Source of the DNA: SZUA-309 sp050185825
Lineage (GTDB): Bacteria; Pseudomonadota; Gammaproteobacteria; Pseudomonadales; Azotimanducaceae
Reading direction: 5' to 3'
DNA: 64,000 bases
Assembly (NCBI GenBank): GCA_050185825.1
Contig: JBFWZA010000002.1
Location: 124,001 to 188,000 of the forward strand
Position 1 is the first letter of the stretch. Each line of letters begins with the position of its first letter. This document shows, one piece after another, positions 43,164 to 51,920 of the stretch. A program made the position numbers and the translations under genes. The notes under the pieces were generated by a model. That model saw only the letters and a program-made list of their open reading frames with translations. It ran no database searches and was not told the origin of the DNA.

Positions 43164-44375
43164 TCAGCCTTCCGCAGTCAGCACCAGCGTGCCCGTGGTC
43201 GAGAGTGTCCCGCCCGTGCCGTTGACCACGCAGGTGGTGGCCTTGGTCTGCTTGCCGGAGATGCCATTCACGCCGTCCTCGGCGGTGCCGGAAAGCTGGC
43301 GGTAGGCCTCCACCAGGAGCTGCATCCCGTACATGCCCGAGTGGTTGAACGACAGCCCGCCACCGTTGGTGTTGATGGGCAGCCGGCCGCCGGGTGCGGC
43401 GTGGCCGTCCTTCCACAGCGTGTAGCCCTTGCCCCGTGGTGCAAGACCCAGCATCTCCGCCGTGATCGCGGCGGTGATGGTGAACGAGTCGTAGATCATG
43501 GCCATCTCCATGTCCTCCGGCCCGAGGCCGGCCATGGCGTAGGCCGTGGCGGCGGAGCGGGCGGCGGAGGTGGCCGTGAAGTCTTCCATCTCCAGCATGT
43601 TAGCGTGGCCCATGGACTCACCGGCACCGGCGATCCACACCGGATTGGTTCTCAGGCTCCGGGCGATCTCGGGCCGCGCGACGATCACGGCACCGCCGTG
43701 GTCGGTGACCAGGCAGCAGTGATAGAGCGTCAGCGGCCAGGCGATGAGCCGCGCGTCCATCACGTCGGCCACGGTGATAGGGCCGCCGAACGGGTTGGTG
43801 TCCTTCGAGAACATGAGGGCGCGGGGATTCAGCGTCGCCCACTTCCGAGTGACCACGGCGATGTGCGCGAAGTCTTCCGGTGTGGTGCCGAAGCGGTGCA
43901 TGTGCCGGACCATGGCATGGGCGTACTGACTCGGTGCGCCGAACACGCCGTAGGGCATCGTCATCTCCGTGGCCGGGTCGATCTCGCCGGGGGCCATGTT
44001 GCCGCGCGGACCGCCGGCGCCGCGGTAGGACCAGCCGGCCTGACCGTGGCTCACCAGCGCGATGTCGATGACGCCGGCGTAGATGGCCGCCAGCGCGTGG
44101 TGCACGTGCATCTGAAACGAGCAGCCACCGACGGCGGTGGTGTCGATGTAGCGTGGCTTCAGCCCCAGGTGCTCGGCGAGCTGGCTGGACCAGCCGGCGG
44201 AGAAGATGCCCTGGATGTCCGAGATGGGAATGCCGGTGTAGTTGCAGACGTTCCGGATCGCCTGGATGTGGTGCATGAGCGAGGACACCTTGCCGCCCCG
44301 CTCCTCGGGATAGCCGATGTCGTCCGATTCGGCCGCACCCACGATGGCCGCCGCGTTCTTGAGATTCGCCACCAT
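43164..44375 (-). CDS. Thiolase-like protein of the SCP-x/Ltp2 type
   Basis: This 403-aa protein has the thiolase fold (AAIVGAAESDDIGYPEE, VGGCSFQMHVHHALAAIYAG, NTNGGGLSFNHSGMYGMQLLVEAY). It is encoded directly after a DUF35 OB-fold protein, the arrangement of steroid side-chain thiolases and Ltp2-ChsH2 retro-aldolases. The usual C-terminal CxG of true thiolases is not obvious, so an aldolase or lyase role on a CoA ester is possible. GGAGGG precedes the ATG at 44375. Confidence 0.83.
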   Translation of the reverse strand: MVANLKNAAAIVGAAESDDIGYPEERGGKVSSLMHHIQAIRNVCNYTGIPISDIQGIFSAGWSSQLAEHLGLKPRYIDTTAVGGCSFQMHVHHALAAIYAGVIDIALVSHGQAGWSYRGAGGPRGNMAPGEIDPATEMTMPYGVFGAPSQYAHAMVRHMHRFGTTPEDFAHIAVVTRKWATLNPRALMFSKDTNPFGGPITVADVMDARLIAWPLTLYHCCLVTDHGGAVIVARPEIARSLRTNPVWIAGAGESMGHANMLEMEDFTATSAARSAATAYAMAGLGPEDMEMAMIYDSFTITAAITAEMLGLAPRGKGYTLWKDGHAAPGGRLPINTNGGGLSFNHSGMYGMQLLVEAYRQLSGTAEDGVNGISGKQTKATTCVVNGTGGTLSTTGTLVLTAEG

Positions 44376-44377
44376 GC

Positions 44378-44797
44378 TCAGCCCTCCTCCACTACGCGGA
44401 AGAAGGGGATGTGGGTTTCCTCGTCTGCCGCTTCGAATTCCACCTGCACCCGTGCGCCGATGCGGATCGCTTCCGGCTTTGTGGGGTCGACGCCACGCAG
44501 CACGGTCATCATCCGATCCCCCTCGTCCAGATCGATGAAGGCCGTCACGTAGGGCACCTCCTCGGCCCAGCCGCCGAAGGCCCGGTGCTGCACGGCATAG
44601 GTGTGGATGCGGCCGCGGCCGCTGGCCTCGATCCACTCCAGCTCCACGGCGTGGCAGAAGGGGCAGATGAGGCGCGGATACCAGTGCACACGGTTGCAGT
44701 TGGTGCAGCGCGGCAGCATCAGCCGGCCGGCTTTTGCACCCTCCCAGAACGGCGCGGTGTGCTGCGACTTGGGTGGTATGGGTTTGTTGTAGGCCAC
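44378..44797 (-). CDS. DUF35/OB-fold zinc-ribbon protein, partner of the thiolase
   Basis: This 139-aa protein has an N-terminal rubredoxin-like zinc ribbon (CTNCNRVHWYPRLICPFC, residues 31-48) and a C-terminal OB fold (GRIHTYAVQHRAF, PYVTAFIDLDEGDRMMTVL). Such proteins bind acyl-CoA and support the adjoining thiolase or aldolase. The start is GTG at 44797, with AGGAGG seven bases upstream. The thiolase ATG follows two bases after its stop. Confidence 0.86.
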   Translation of the reverse strand: MAYNKPIPPKSQHTAPFWEGAKAGRLMLPRCTNCNRVHWYPRLICPFCHAVELEWIEASGRGRIHTYAVQHRAFGGWAEEVPYVTAFIDLDEGDRMMTVLRGVDPTKPEAIRIGARVQVEFEAADEETHIPFFRVVEEG

Positions 44798-44807
44798 GAA
44801 GCCCCTC

Positions 44808-45971
44808 CTATGGTTGTTTTGCCAGCCAGGTGGCGGTTTTGAGCTTCGCGTTCTCCCGGATGTCCATGTGGAAGGCCGGGTAGTCGAGGCCGTGATAGTT
44901 GTTGCGACCGAAGCCGCCGGCGGTGCCGCCGAACGAGGTGTCGCTGAGATCGGTGATGAACAGCACGCCGTTTCGGCACTGCGCTTCCACAAGGTTGGGG
45001 ACGGGCGCACCGAGTGGATCGAAGTTCACGCCGGTGGCGGCGTCGCTGCCGCCGAGCCCGATCTGAAACGTGCCCGACATCGGCACGGCACCGATATGGT
45101 GTTCCCGGCCGGCCAGGGCGCCGTCGAGCTGCCAGGTCAGCGGGTTGACGCAGACGTTGCCGACGCGGTCGGGGAACTCGTCGTCTATGGCCGCCTCGCT
45201 GTAGGTATCCCAGTGCACGGCGCAGCCGGTTTCCCGCGCGTCCTCACAGAGCCCGATGTCCTGCATGCCGTCGAAGTGCGAAGCGGAGATGCCGCCGCCG
45301 ATGAGGTAGACGGCGACCAGCCGCTGTGCCAGCGGGGTGCCGTCGATCCGCTCTTTGAGCAGCCGCGCCCCGTGATGCGTGCCCTGGCTGTGGCTGGCGA
45401 TGATGAACGGGCGACCGTCGTTGAACTGCTCGAGGAAATAGTCGAAGGCGGTTGCTACGTCCTGGTAGGCGAAGCCGAGCACCGCGTCGCGCACGTCCTC
45501 GCCGCGGAAATAGGCGAAGATGCTGGCCTGACGATAGCGAGGCGCGTAGACGTTGCAGCAGCCGTTATAGGCGCTCGCCTGGTTGGCCAGCATCCAGCGG
45601 GTGTTCTCCTCGGTGGCGGTGTTTGGATCCATGGAGAAGGTCCAGCCATCGCCCTTGAGGAAGCCGGTAGGGTGGATGAAGAACACGTCCACCGGTGCCT
45701 CCCCCTGGCGAATGGTCTCCTCGATGCCGGCAGGAATCATATCCGCCGGATCCTCGCGGGTCGGCAGCGCCGCCCAGCTCGCCGGGTCGCCGTAGTCGGG
45801 CGGCGGCGCAGCCTCTGCCGGATCGAAGGGCAGCGATGGGCCGCTGAAGAGCATGGCCCAGCCGAAGGTGAGGAGCTGTCCGTTGCCGGTGAGGAACAGG
45901 GTGCCCAATGCCAGGGTGACAACGGCAAGCAGAACCAGAAGGACGTTGCGCAGAATCTTCATGACCCGCAT
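44808..45971 (-). CDS. DUF3089 alpha/beta hydrolase, membrane-anchored
   Basis: This 387-aa protein has an N-terminal membrane anchor or signal (residues 5-27). A DUF3089 hydrolase domain follows, with DVFFIHPTGF, YAPRYRQASIFAYF and nucleophile elbow SHSQGTHHGARLL. A late NYHGLDYPAFHMDI supplies a candidate His. It lies 10 bases upstream of the DUF35 gene on the same strand, so it is probably co-transcribed with the thiolase pair and may hydrolyse a related ester. ATG at 45971 or 45962. Confidence 0.82.
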   Translation of the reverse strand: MRVMKILRNVLLVLLAVVTLALGTLFLTGNGQLLTFGWAMLFSGPSLPFDPAEAAPPPDYGDPASWAALPTREDPADMIPAGIEETIRQGEAPVDVFFIHPTGFLKGDGWTFSMDPNTATEENTRWMLANQASAYNGCCNVYAPRYRQASIFAYFRGEDVRDAVLGFAYQDVATAFDYFLEQFNDGRPFIIASHSQGTHHGARLLKERIDGTPLAQRLVAVYLIGGGISASHFDGMQDIGLCEDARETGCAVHWDTYSEAAIDDEFPDRVGNVCVNPLTWQLDGALAGREHHIGAVPMSGTFQIGLGGSDAATGVNFDPLGAPVPNLVEAQCRNGVLFITDLSDTSFGGTAGGFGRNNYHGLDYPAFHMDIRENAKLKTATWLAKQP

Positions 45972-46013
45972 CCGGCAGCATCGGAGAGGCGGTCATTCTA
46001 GCGCCAAGGCGCG

Positions 46014-47339
46014 CTACGGATCTCCGGTGGCGACCGTTTCCGCGGAAGCAGACGTTCCGTTCTTTCCCGTTTCCGCGGAAACACGCTGGCCAGCTTCATC
46101 CGCCAGATCCTCGCGGCGATAGCCGCAGGCCGGCACCGCGCGGCCGTCGGGTCGGCGGAAGCTTTGATTGCCGTTGTTGTCCACGAAGATGGTGAAGCCA
46201 CCCTCGTGCACCAGTCGGTGGTGGTGGCCGCAGAGCAGCATCAGGTTGTTCAGGCTCGTCTCTCCACCGGCGGCCCAGTGCTGAACGTGATGTGCATCCA
46301 CGAAACGGGTGTGCGTGCAGCCGGGGAAGCGGCACTGCCGGTCGCGGGCCAGCAGCGCGCGCTTCAGCGCGGTGGGAACCGAGCGGCGTTTCCGGCCGAT
46401 GCTGAGCGGCAGGCCGTTGGTGTCGCTCTGTAGCGGTACGAGGTTGCCGTCGCAGGTCAGGCGGCGGACGGTTTCCGCCGGCAGGTCCGAGCGTGCCCCC
46501 GGTTGCGGCGCGTCTCCCAGCGCGCTCTGATCCACGTGCACCACCACCTGGTAGGCATCGGCGCTGCCCGGAGGCGGTACTTTCTCACCATTCCCCCGAT
46601 GTCCCTCATGTCGGAATCCGTTGCCGCCGCGCCGCGCCGACCGTTCACGGCACAGCACGAGCAGCGCGTCCGCCTGGCAGGCGCGATAGGATGTGCTGGC
46701 GTCTGCTGCATCCGGGGTCTCGCCGATCACGCTATCCAGCGTGTTTAGCACCAGCTCGCCGTCCTCGATCGGCACCTCCATGGTGAGCGTCATGGTTCCC
46801 TTCGATAGGTTGCGGCTGGCGCTCAGGTAGCGGTTCCGATGTGCCCGGCGGGCGAGGGTGGTGGCGTCCGGTAACACGTTACGAAGCTGCCGGCAGCGCT
46901 CTTCCACCAGTGCGGCGGATACCGTCATGGCGAACGCGAGCAGATCGATTTCGTTGGCCAGGGTCGCGACCCGGGTGAGCGCTCTGACCTTGGAGTAGGA
47001 CAGCGCGCCGCGCTCGAAAGCGCTGGAGATCTGCGGCAGCGACTTCAGGGCATGCGCGACGCGAACCTTCTCGCGTGCTGTGGCGGGGCAGAGATCCAGC
47101 CGCCAGTGCAACCAGTGCGCGCAATCCCTGGAGCCGGACCGCAGCCAGCCACCCCGCTCGTCGAACTCGCGGATCAGCACCAGCAGGGCGTACTCGTCCG
47201 CTGTCATGCGGGCGTTCAGGGCCACGATCTCCTGATCCAGGGCGTCGATGGAGAGAACGCCCGCATCCTTAGGCGGATGCTGCAGTTCGCTGGCTGTGCT
47301 CCCGATCGGCGTGCTGCGTAACGTGCTGGTCACGGTCAT
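46014..47339 (-). CDS. DUF222/HNH endonuclease, likely SOS-regulated
   Basis: This 441-aa protein combines an N-terminal DUF222 domain (13E12-type; FDERGGWLRSGSRDCAHWLHWR) with a C-terminal HNH nuclease. The nuclease motif is CRFPGCTHTRFVDAHHVQHW, then NNLMLLCGHHHRLVHEGG. A LexA box lies 19 bases before the ATG. Proteins of this kind are common and often multicopy; their function is mostly unknown. It is chromosomal, just outside the left end of the mobile element. Confidence 0.88.
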   Translation of the reverse strand: MTVTSTLRSTPIGSTASELQHPPKDAGVLSIDALDQEIVALNARMTADEYALLVLIREFDERGGWLRSGSRDCAHWLHWRLDLCPATAREKVRVAHALKSLPQISSAFERGALSYSKVRALTRVATLANEIDLLAFAMTVSAALVEERCRQLRNVLPDATTLARRAHRNRYLSASRNLSKGTMTLTMEVPIEDGELVLNTLDSVIGETPDAADASTSYRACQADALLVLCRERSARRGGNGFRHEGHRGNGEKVPPPGSADAYQVVVHVDQSALGDAPQPGARSDLPAETVRRLTCDGNLVPLQSDTNGLPLSIGRKRRSVPTALKRALLARDRQCRFPGCTHTRFVDAHHVQHWAAGGETSLNNLMLLCGHHHRLVHEGGFTIFVDNNGNQSFRRPDGRAVPACGYRREDLADEAGQRVSAETGKNGTSASAETVATGDP

Positions 47340-47357
47340 TCCTCCGCTCTGGAAATA

Positions 47358-47373
47358 CTGTACAAATATACAG
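47358..47373 (-). promoter_or_regulatory. LexA (SOS) operator
   Basis: CTGTACAAATATACAG matches the gammaproteobacterial SOS box CTGT-N8-ACAG with the AT-rich core. It is palindromic, flanked by TA on the left, and lies just upstream of the HNH nuclease start at 47339. Confidence 0.8.
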
Positions 47374-47430
47374 CACTAGAAGAGGAATATCTCTAAATAT
47401 TCAGGAAAAACAATGAATTATGTGTAGGAT

Positions 47431-47445
47431 ACATGCCCATCCGAC
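47431..47445 (+). repeat. Left target-site duplication of the casposon-like element
   Basis: ACATGCCCATCCGAC is repeated exactly at 62392-62406 beyond the right terminal repeat. The following GGGG also matches on both sides, so the shared run is 19 bases. A length near 15 is typical of casposon insertions. Confidence 0.85.
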
Positions 47446-47474
47446 GGGGTATAGACAAATCCCGCGGAAAAAAA
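47446..47474 (+). repeat. Left terminal inverted repeat
   Basis: Reads GGGGTATAGACAAATCCCGC then GG and seven A. It matches the right terminal repeat with one substitution and a two-base insertion. Confidence 0.85.
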
Positions 47475-47493
47475 GTACGTACAACACCCTGGC

Positions 47494-48210
47494 CTAGCTG
47501 GAGGTTGCGAAAAGTCCTTCCTCGCACACAAAGTCGGCGATCTCCTCGAAAACTTCCACGGCCGAGAGTCCAGACACTTGAAAGCAGACGTCCTCAAGAT
47601 CACCCACAAACACCTTTCCAGATCTTGGATTAACGAACCCCATCGCTGCTATGTCGTACGAACCACCATCAGCGTAGTTTAGAGATAGGTAAACCAGAAT
47701 TTGACGAAAGTCGATGAGGCGGAAGTTCCGTTCGCCGGCCTTTACTTCAAGCAGTGTTTGATCGACCAATACATCTCCTTCGCACCGCGAGACGAGGCCA
47801 CATCCCGCAAACTCCGGCTGCGTGGTGATCGATCCCTCCGGGAACTGCTTCTTGATAGTGTCCCGAAGTCTTGCTGCGAGGATTTCGGACTCTTCTCGTT
47901 GACCCCTTGTCAATCCACGAAACTCTGGACTTTCCGAGTATTCGCGAAATCGCGCAATGTAGTTACTCGCTGCCACATAGGCTTCGTCGAAGTCTAACAA
48001 CGCAAAATCGACACACGTCGGATCGATACAATAGAGCCGGAACGCGGCCTCATTAACGAGGCCACGGTCGCGGCTTCCCGCGACGCTTCTGTAAAACGGA
48101 AAAATCCGCTTCGCGGTTAGATTGACCCTCCGGATAAACCGCTCGGAGCCCGGCATAAGGGTCTGCCAGAAGCTTGAGTAACTTGCCGCCAGCTGCCGCT
48201 CAGTGATCAT
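47494..48210 (-). CDS. PD-(D/E)XK-like nuclease coupled to the reverse transcriptase
   Basis: This 238-aa protein has the sequence EGDVLVDQTLLEVKAG, with Asp146, Glu155 and Lys157 forming a PD-(D/E)XK nuclease-type site, and a following Gln (DFRQILVYL) as in many restriction-like folds. The ATG at 48210 overlaps the RT stop as ATGA, so the two are translationally coupled. An upstream in-frame start at 48258 lies inside the RT gene and is less likely. The pairing suggests an anti-phage RT-nuclease module, but no exact family was recognised. Confidence 0.72.
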   Translation of the reverse strand: MITERQLAASYSSFWQTLMPGSERFIRRVNLTAKRIFPFYRSVAGSRDRGLVNEAAFRLYCIDPTCVDFALLDFDEAYVAASNYIARFREYSESPEFRGLTRGQREESEILAARLRDTIKKQFPEGSITTQPEFAGCGLVSRCEGDVLVDQTLLEVKAGERNFRLIDFRQILVYLSLNYADGGSYDIAAMGFVNPRSGKVFVGDLEDVCFQVSGLSAVEVFEEIADFVCEEGLFATSS

Positions 48211-49820
48211 GGTCTGATTGACAGCGATCCATTCTGGTTTTTGCTTGCTGCCGCCCAATCTCGCAGAAAGCTTGTATATGGATCAAAGCCAGACTTGACG
48301 CTGTCTCTCCAGTGTCTCCCTTCATCTTGAAGGATGTAAGACGCCACGACCATCGCCCGACGTTCCCACATAGTTAACATGGAATAGCTGTTCTTCAAAT
48401 TGGACAGCCACCATTCTGAATCTCTATAGGCCATTACATAAATCAGATCTCGCCGAACCATCATATCCGTAGTTGATTGGTACAACTGAGAAAGCACTGC
48501 ATCGCACTCCTCGGAGCGATCAAATGCAAGCACGCGCAGCGCAAAGGCTAAGTTCGCTGGAACCTGAGTTATGTAGGAGTTCTTGGAGATCAAATCCTTT
48601 AGTGCACTGAACACTTTTCCCTGGATGACCTTCGTGAGGTCATCATAGGAGGCTAGAAGAACGGTCATGACTGACGGAAAGACGGGATAGAGAACGATTA
48701 AATTGTCGACGAGAGACTCAATTGCCGCATTTCTGGTAGATGGACTCAAGAGCTTTATTGATTGTAGAAGTTGCCTAGTAACCCGTTCGTCGATTCGTGA
48801 TTTCCTAATCTCTCGCATCAAAAGCCCAACGATGTCGAACCTCATTAGCTCACTCAGTAACTTGTCATAGTCCTCATCCGCCGTTGGAGAGTAGGGGTCG
48901 TACTTCAGTCTGAGTTTCAGGAAGTCCCTAAGCTCAGCTTCCTCCGCAGACTCAGCGCGCTCGTCAGCGGTGAAAGCTGAAGTTGCTAGGAAGTCGTGCC
49001 TAGTTAGGATTCGAGTCTTCGAGCGATTGAGCGTCAGACCCTCATTTCTCAACAGAAAGTCGCTTAGCGACACCAGAGAGCGATAAGCATGCTCTTCGTC
49101 CGTCGCAAAAATTCTATAGTCATCTACGAACCTGATGAACTGAATCCCCCCGGCAAGAAGTAGTCTGTCCACTCGATTCAGTAGAAGTTCGCTCAAAAGT
49201 CTTGCTGCAGGCCCACCTACTGGAAGTCCATAAGATACGACTCCTGCGATGCTTGAAACCAATATTACGATTCTACGAACTACCTCCGGATTCGCTCCTT
49301 CGATTTTCTTGAGTGCGTTTTCCAAACGATGGTGATAGATCCGACTATAGAAGTCAGCGATGTCCGTAACCAGGACATGACTGGACGTTTCAGCAAGGCT
49401 CACAGATTTTTCATTGAACGCCTGCCAGCCAATGCTCGAGTCGAACAGCGTGCCCCGTGTGGCGTCGAGTGCAAGGCGATACGAGTAAACTGTGTCATTC
49501 GACGTTGAAACTCGCTCGGCTTCCAGTTCTTCACCGATCTCAATGACAAGCGCTAGTAGATATGCATTCCAAGGAACGTCTATCTGAGTAGCTGCTCTAA
49601 ACCCGTGATATCCGACAGCACTCTGGGCTCGAATGTTTGTCGGGCTATGTTTCACAAACCAAGCGTCGAAATTGGCGTCCAGCTCTTCGAGCAACTGAAT
49701 GAATTTGTCTTCTTGCTCCTTAACTGCAAGAAGTTCGAACGGTCGGGGAAAAACGTCCGTATCTCCAAAGAACTGCATGTTTTTAACGGCAAGCTGTAGC
49801 GAGGATTTAGATACAGTCAT
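48207..49820 (-). CDS. Reverse transcriptase with helical C-terminal extension (defence-RT-like)
   Basis: This 537-aa protein has RT motif A with Asp153 (VTDIADFYSRIYHHRL), a GLPVGGPAARLLSELLL motif near 198-214, and the catalytic box FVDD at 231-234 (IRFVDDYRIF). A LTLNRSKTRIL thumb segment follows. The last 230 residues are helical, repeat-like and without known domains, as in abortive-infection and unknown-group RTs. It lacks a group II intron maturase domain and no intron RNA was seen. It lies 28 bases after the polymerase gene and overlaps the nuclease gene. Confidence 0.87.
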   Translation of the reverse strand: MTVSKSSLQLAVKNMQFFGDTDVFPRPFELLAVKEQEDKFIQLLEELDANFDAWFVKHSPTNIRAQSAVGYHGFRAATQIDVPWNAYLLALVIEIGEELEAERVSTSNDTVYSYRLALDATRGTLFDSSIGWQAFNEKSVSLAETSSHVLVTDIADFYSRIYHHRLENALKKIEGANPEVVRRIVILVSSIAGVVSYGLPVGGPAARLLSELLLNRVDRLLLAGGIQFIRFVDDYRIFATDEEHAYRSLVSLSDFLLRNEGLTLNRSKTRILTRHDFLATSAFTADERAESAEEAELRDFLKLRLKYDPYSPTADEDYDKLLSELMRFDIVGLLMREIRKSRIDERVTRQLLQSIKLLSPSTRNAAIESLVDNLIVLYPVFPSVMTVLLASYDDLTKVIQGKVFSALKDLISKNSYITQVPANLAFALRVLAFDRSEECDAVLSQLYQSTTDMMVRRDLIYVMAYRDSEWWLSNLKNSYSMLTMWERRAMVVASYILQDEGRHWRDSVKSGFDPYTSFLRDWAAASKNQNGSLSIRP

Positions 49821-49848
49821 TCGGCATCTCGATCTTTCTTTTGATCAT

Positions 49849-50677
49849 TCAGCGGGTCAGCAGGCAGATTCGTCGCGCTTCCATTGCCCGAGATGTAGGG
49901 CACGTCTCTCCACTCTCACCCACCCGATTCGCTTCTTTTCCAATCAGGACGAGATTGACCGCTACTAAATGCCGTCGCCCAGTCTTCCCGGAATCCAAAT
50001 ACTGCCCATTTTCAAACTTACTCTCCGGGCTGAGGTGATATTGCGCTAGTAGTTCCGAGTAGGTCTTGAGCTGCCAAATTTCCACCGCTTCACCCGCTTC
50101 TCGATCAAACACTGAACCAAGAGCTTCCTCTGGATCGCGGTTAAACGGAGCTGTCGGTTTTGGTGTGTGACCCTTTGCCGGACGCCCTCGACCAACTTTA
50201 TCAACTAACTCGCCATCAATGCTGGATAAAAATACACCAGTACGTGGCGTGTAGTTCAGAAGAAATCCAAACGGTCTGACCTGACCTGAGTATTGCCTTT
50301 CCTCATTCCATTTATTTAACCAATTCAAAAGGTTAGGGCTCGATGCGCTGTATCGCTGCGCGGCAGGACGTGCTAGTGACGGGCTCCATTCGAGAGAAAC
50401 GCGATCCGGAAACCCATCTATTACGGCCTGGATGATCTTCAGCCAGAAGTCGTGCTGCCACCTTTTAACGCCTGTCTCGCTGAGCGGTACTTGGGGGGTG
50501 GGTAGCCCAGCAGGAGCCTCCTCCTGCGAATACGGCTCAATCAGATGACCTAAGCCATGCGCCGACGCCTTCCGTAAGATCGGATTTCCGCGTCGATCCA
50601 AGTTGAAGAGTGCATATCGCTTCGCGGATATCGCGAGACAGTAAAGCGGCTCCATCTTTCTGGACCCGATACCAAAA
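49849..50677 (-). pseudogene. Family B DNA polymerase, C-terminal fragment (split by IS3)
   Basis: This is the last third of the polymerase gene. It continues in frame from the middle fragment once the IS3-family element and one AAA duplication are removed (the joint reads LEGQNFGIGSRKMEPLY). It contains the thumb and a C-terminal domain with RGRPAKGH and a QLKTYSELLAQYHLSPESKFENGQY segment. On its own the fragment has only a start inside the IS end and would not be functional. Confidence 0.8.
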
Positions 50678-50742
50678 TGGTTCGCCCCCGAAATAGTGAG
50701 CACCTGACTTAGGGGTCATAATGGCCCTGGGAGGATGTGCTC

Positions 50743-51036
50743 ATGACGACGAAGACGAGAAGGCATTTCTCGCCGGAGTTCAAGCGAGAAGCGGTAGAGC
50801 TGGCGAACCAGCCAGGTCAGACGATCGCGGGCGTGGCCCGCGATCTGGGCATTCGAGACAACCTGCTCGGGCGCTGGAAACGTGAGCTCGAGCAGCACGG
50901 GCAGAAGGCGTTTGGTGGCCAGGGAGTTGCTCGAGACGAGGAGCTCATGCGGCTGCGCCGGGAGTTGGCGCAGGTCAAGAAGGAACGGGATTTTTTAAAA
51001 AGCGCGGCGGCCTACTTCGCGAAAGAAGGGAAGTGA
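50743..51036 (+). CDS. IS3-family transposase OrfA
   Basis: This 97-aa helix-turn-helix protein (RRHFSPEFKREAVELANQPGQTIAGVARDLGIRDNLLGRWKRE) has a C-terminal leucine-zipper-like helix (LMRLRRELAQVKKERDFLKSAAAYF). It binds the IS ends. The string TTTTTTAAAAAGC at 50991-51003 near its 3' end is a likely -1 frameshift site for making the OrfAB fusion transposase. Confidence 0.9.
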   Translation: MTTKTRRHFSPEFKREAVELANQPGQTIAGVARDLGIRDNLLGRWKRELEQHGQKAFGGQGVARDEELMRLRRELAQVKKERDFLKSAAAYFAKEGK

Positions 51037-51905
51037 AGTACCGGTGTGTGGCGGACCACCGCCAGGATCTACCGGTGGCCATGATGTGCCGCTTGCTCGA
51101 CATCAAACCCAGCGGCTTCTACGCCTGGTCGCGCCGGCCGGAAAGCCGACGATCGCAGGACAACGGCCGGCTGAAGAAGCAGATCGACGCGATCTACGCG
51201 GAATCGGATGGTGTCTACGGAAGCCGCAAAGTTCGGGACGAGTTGCTGATCCTTGGCTTCAGGGCGGGCAAGCATCGAGTCGCCCGTCTGATGCGGGAGA
51301 TGCGGCTGAAAGGTTGCCCAAAGAAGCGCTACAAGGTGACGACGCAGTCGGATCACGGGTTCAGGGTGGCGCCGAACAGCCTCGACCGATCGTTTACGGC
51401 AGATCGCCCGAACCAGCGCTGGGCGGCGGACATCACCTATATCCGGACCGCAGAAGGCTGGCTGTACCTGGCTGTGGTGATGGACCTGTACTCGAAGGCG
51501 ATCGTCGGCTGGTCCATGAGTCATCGGATCACTCGAGACATCGTGCTCAAGGCGCTGCTGATGGCACTCTCGGCAAGGCGGCCCGACTCTGGCCTGCTCC
51601 ATCACTCGGATCGTGGCAGTCAATATGCCAGCGGCGACTTCCAGGATCTGTTGGATGAACATGGGATCGAATGCTCGATGAGCGGCACAGGCAACTGCTA
51701 CGACAATGCGGTGGTGGAGAGCTGGTTCGGTCTACTGAAGCGCGAGCGGGTCAACCGACGTCGATATGCGACTCGACAGGAGGCTCGACTGGATGTGTTC
51801 GACTACATCGAACGCTTCTACAATCGACGTCGCCCTCATGGGGCGGCAGGAAGGATGAGTCCACTCGAATACGAGGCGAAAACTCTTAACCAAACTGCTC
51901 ACTAA
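51033..51905 (+). CDS. IS3-family transposase OrfB (DDE integrase)
   Basis: This 290-aa catalytic part has an HTH_21-like N-terminus and an rve-type DDE core. The catalytic residues are Asp in RWAADITYIRT, Asp in LLHHSDRGSQYAS and Glu in NCYDNAVVESWFGLLKRE. It overlaps OrfA (GTGA) and is probably made as a frameshift fusion. Its stop lies within the right inverted repeat. It appears intact. Confidence 0.9.
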   Translation: MKYRCVADHRQDLPVAMMCRLLDIKPSGFYAWSRRPESRRSQDNGRLKKQIDAIYAESDGVYGSRKVRDELLILGFRAGKHRVARLMREMRLKGCPKKRYKVTTQSDHGFRVAPNSLDRSFTADRPNQRWAADITYIRTAEGWLYLAVVMDLYSKAIVGWSMSHRITRDIVLKALLMALSARRPDSGLLHHSDRGSQYASGDFQDLLDEHGIECSMSGTGNCYDNAVVESWFGLLKRERVNRRRYATRQEARLDVFDYIERFYNRRRPHGAAGRMSPLEYEAKTLNQTAH

Positions 51906-51920
51906 ATCAGGGGCGAACCA

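Larger units (their letters stand above)
50678..51920 (+). mobile_element. IS3-family insertion sequence inside the polymerase gene
   Basis: The 1,243-bp element has inverted repeats starting TGGTTCGCCCC at both ends (50678 and, reversed, 51920), extending about 25 bases to TAGTGAGCA with a few mismatches. It is flanked by a 3-bp duplication AAA. It encodes orfA and orfB with a typical DDE transposase. Confidence 0.88.

Noticed and set aside
48207..49820. Group II intron or retron identity for the reverse transcriptase
   Set aside because: No maturase domain, intron boundaries or msr/msd-like inverted repeats were recognised nearby.
50697..51904. IS3 ends placed at TGAGCA or TAGTGAGCA
   Set aside because: These limits give no matching target duplication. 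Ends at TGGTTCGCC give longer inverted repeats, a 3-bp duplication and an in-frame polymerase joint.
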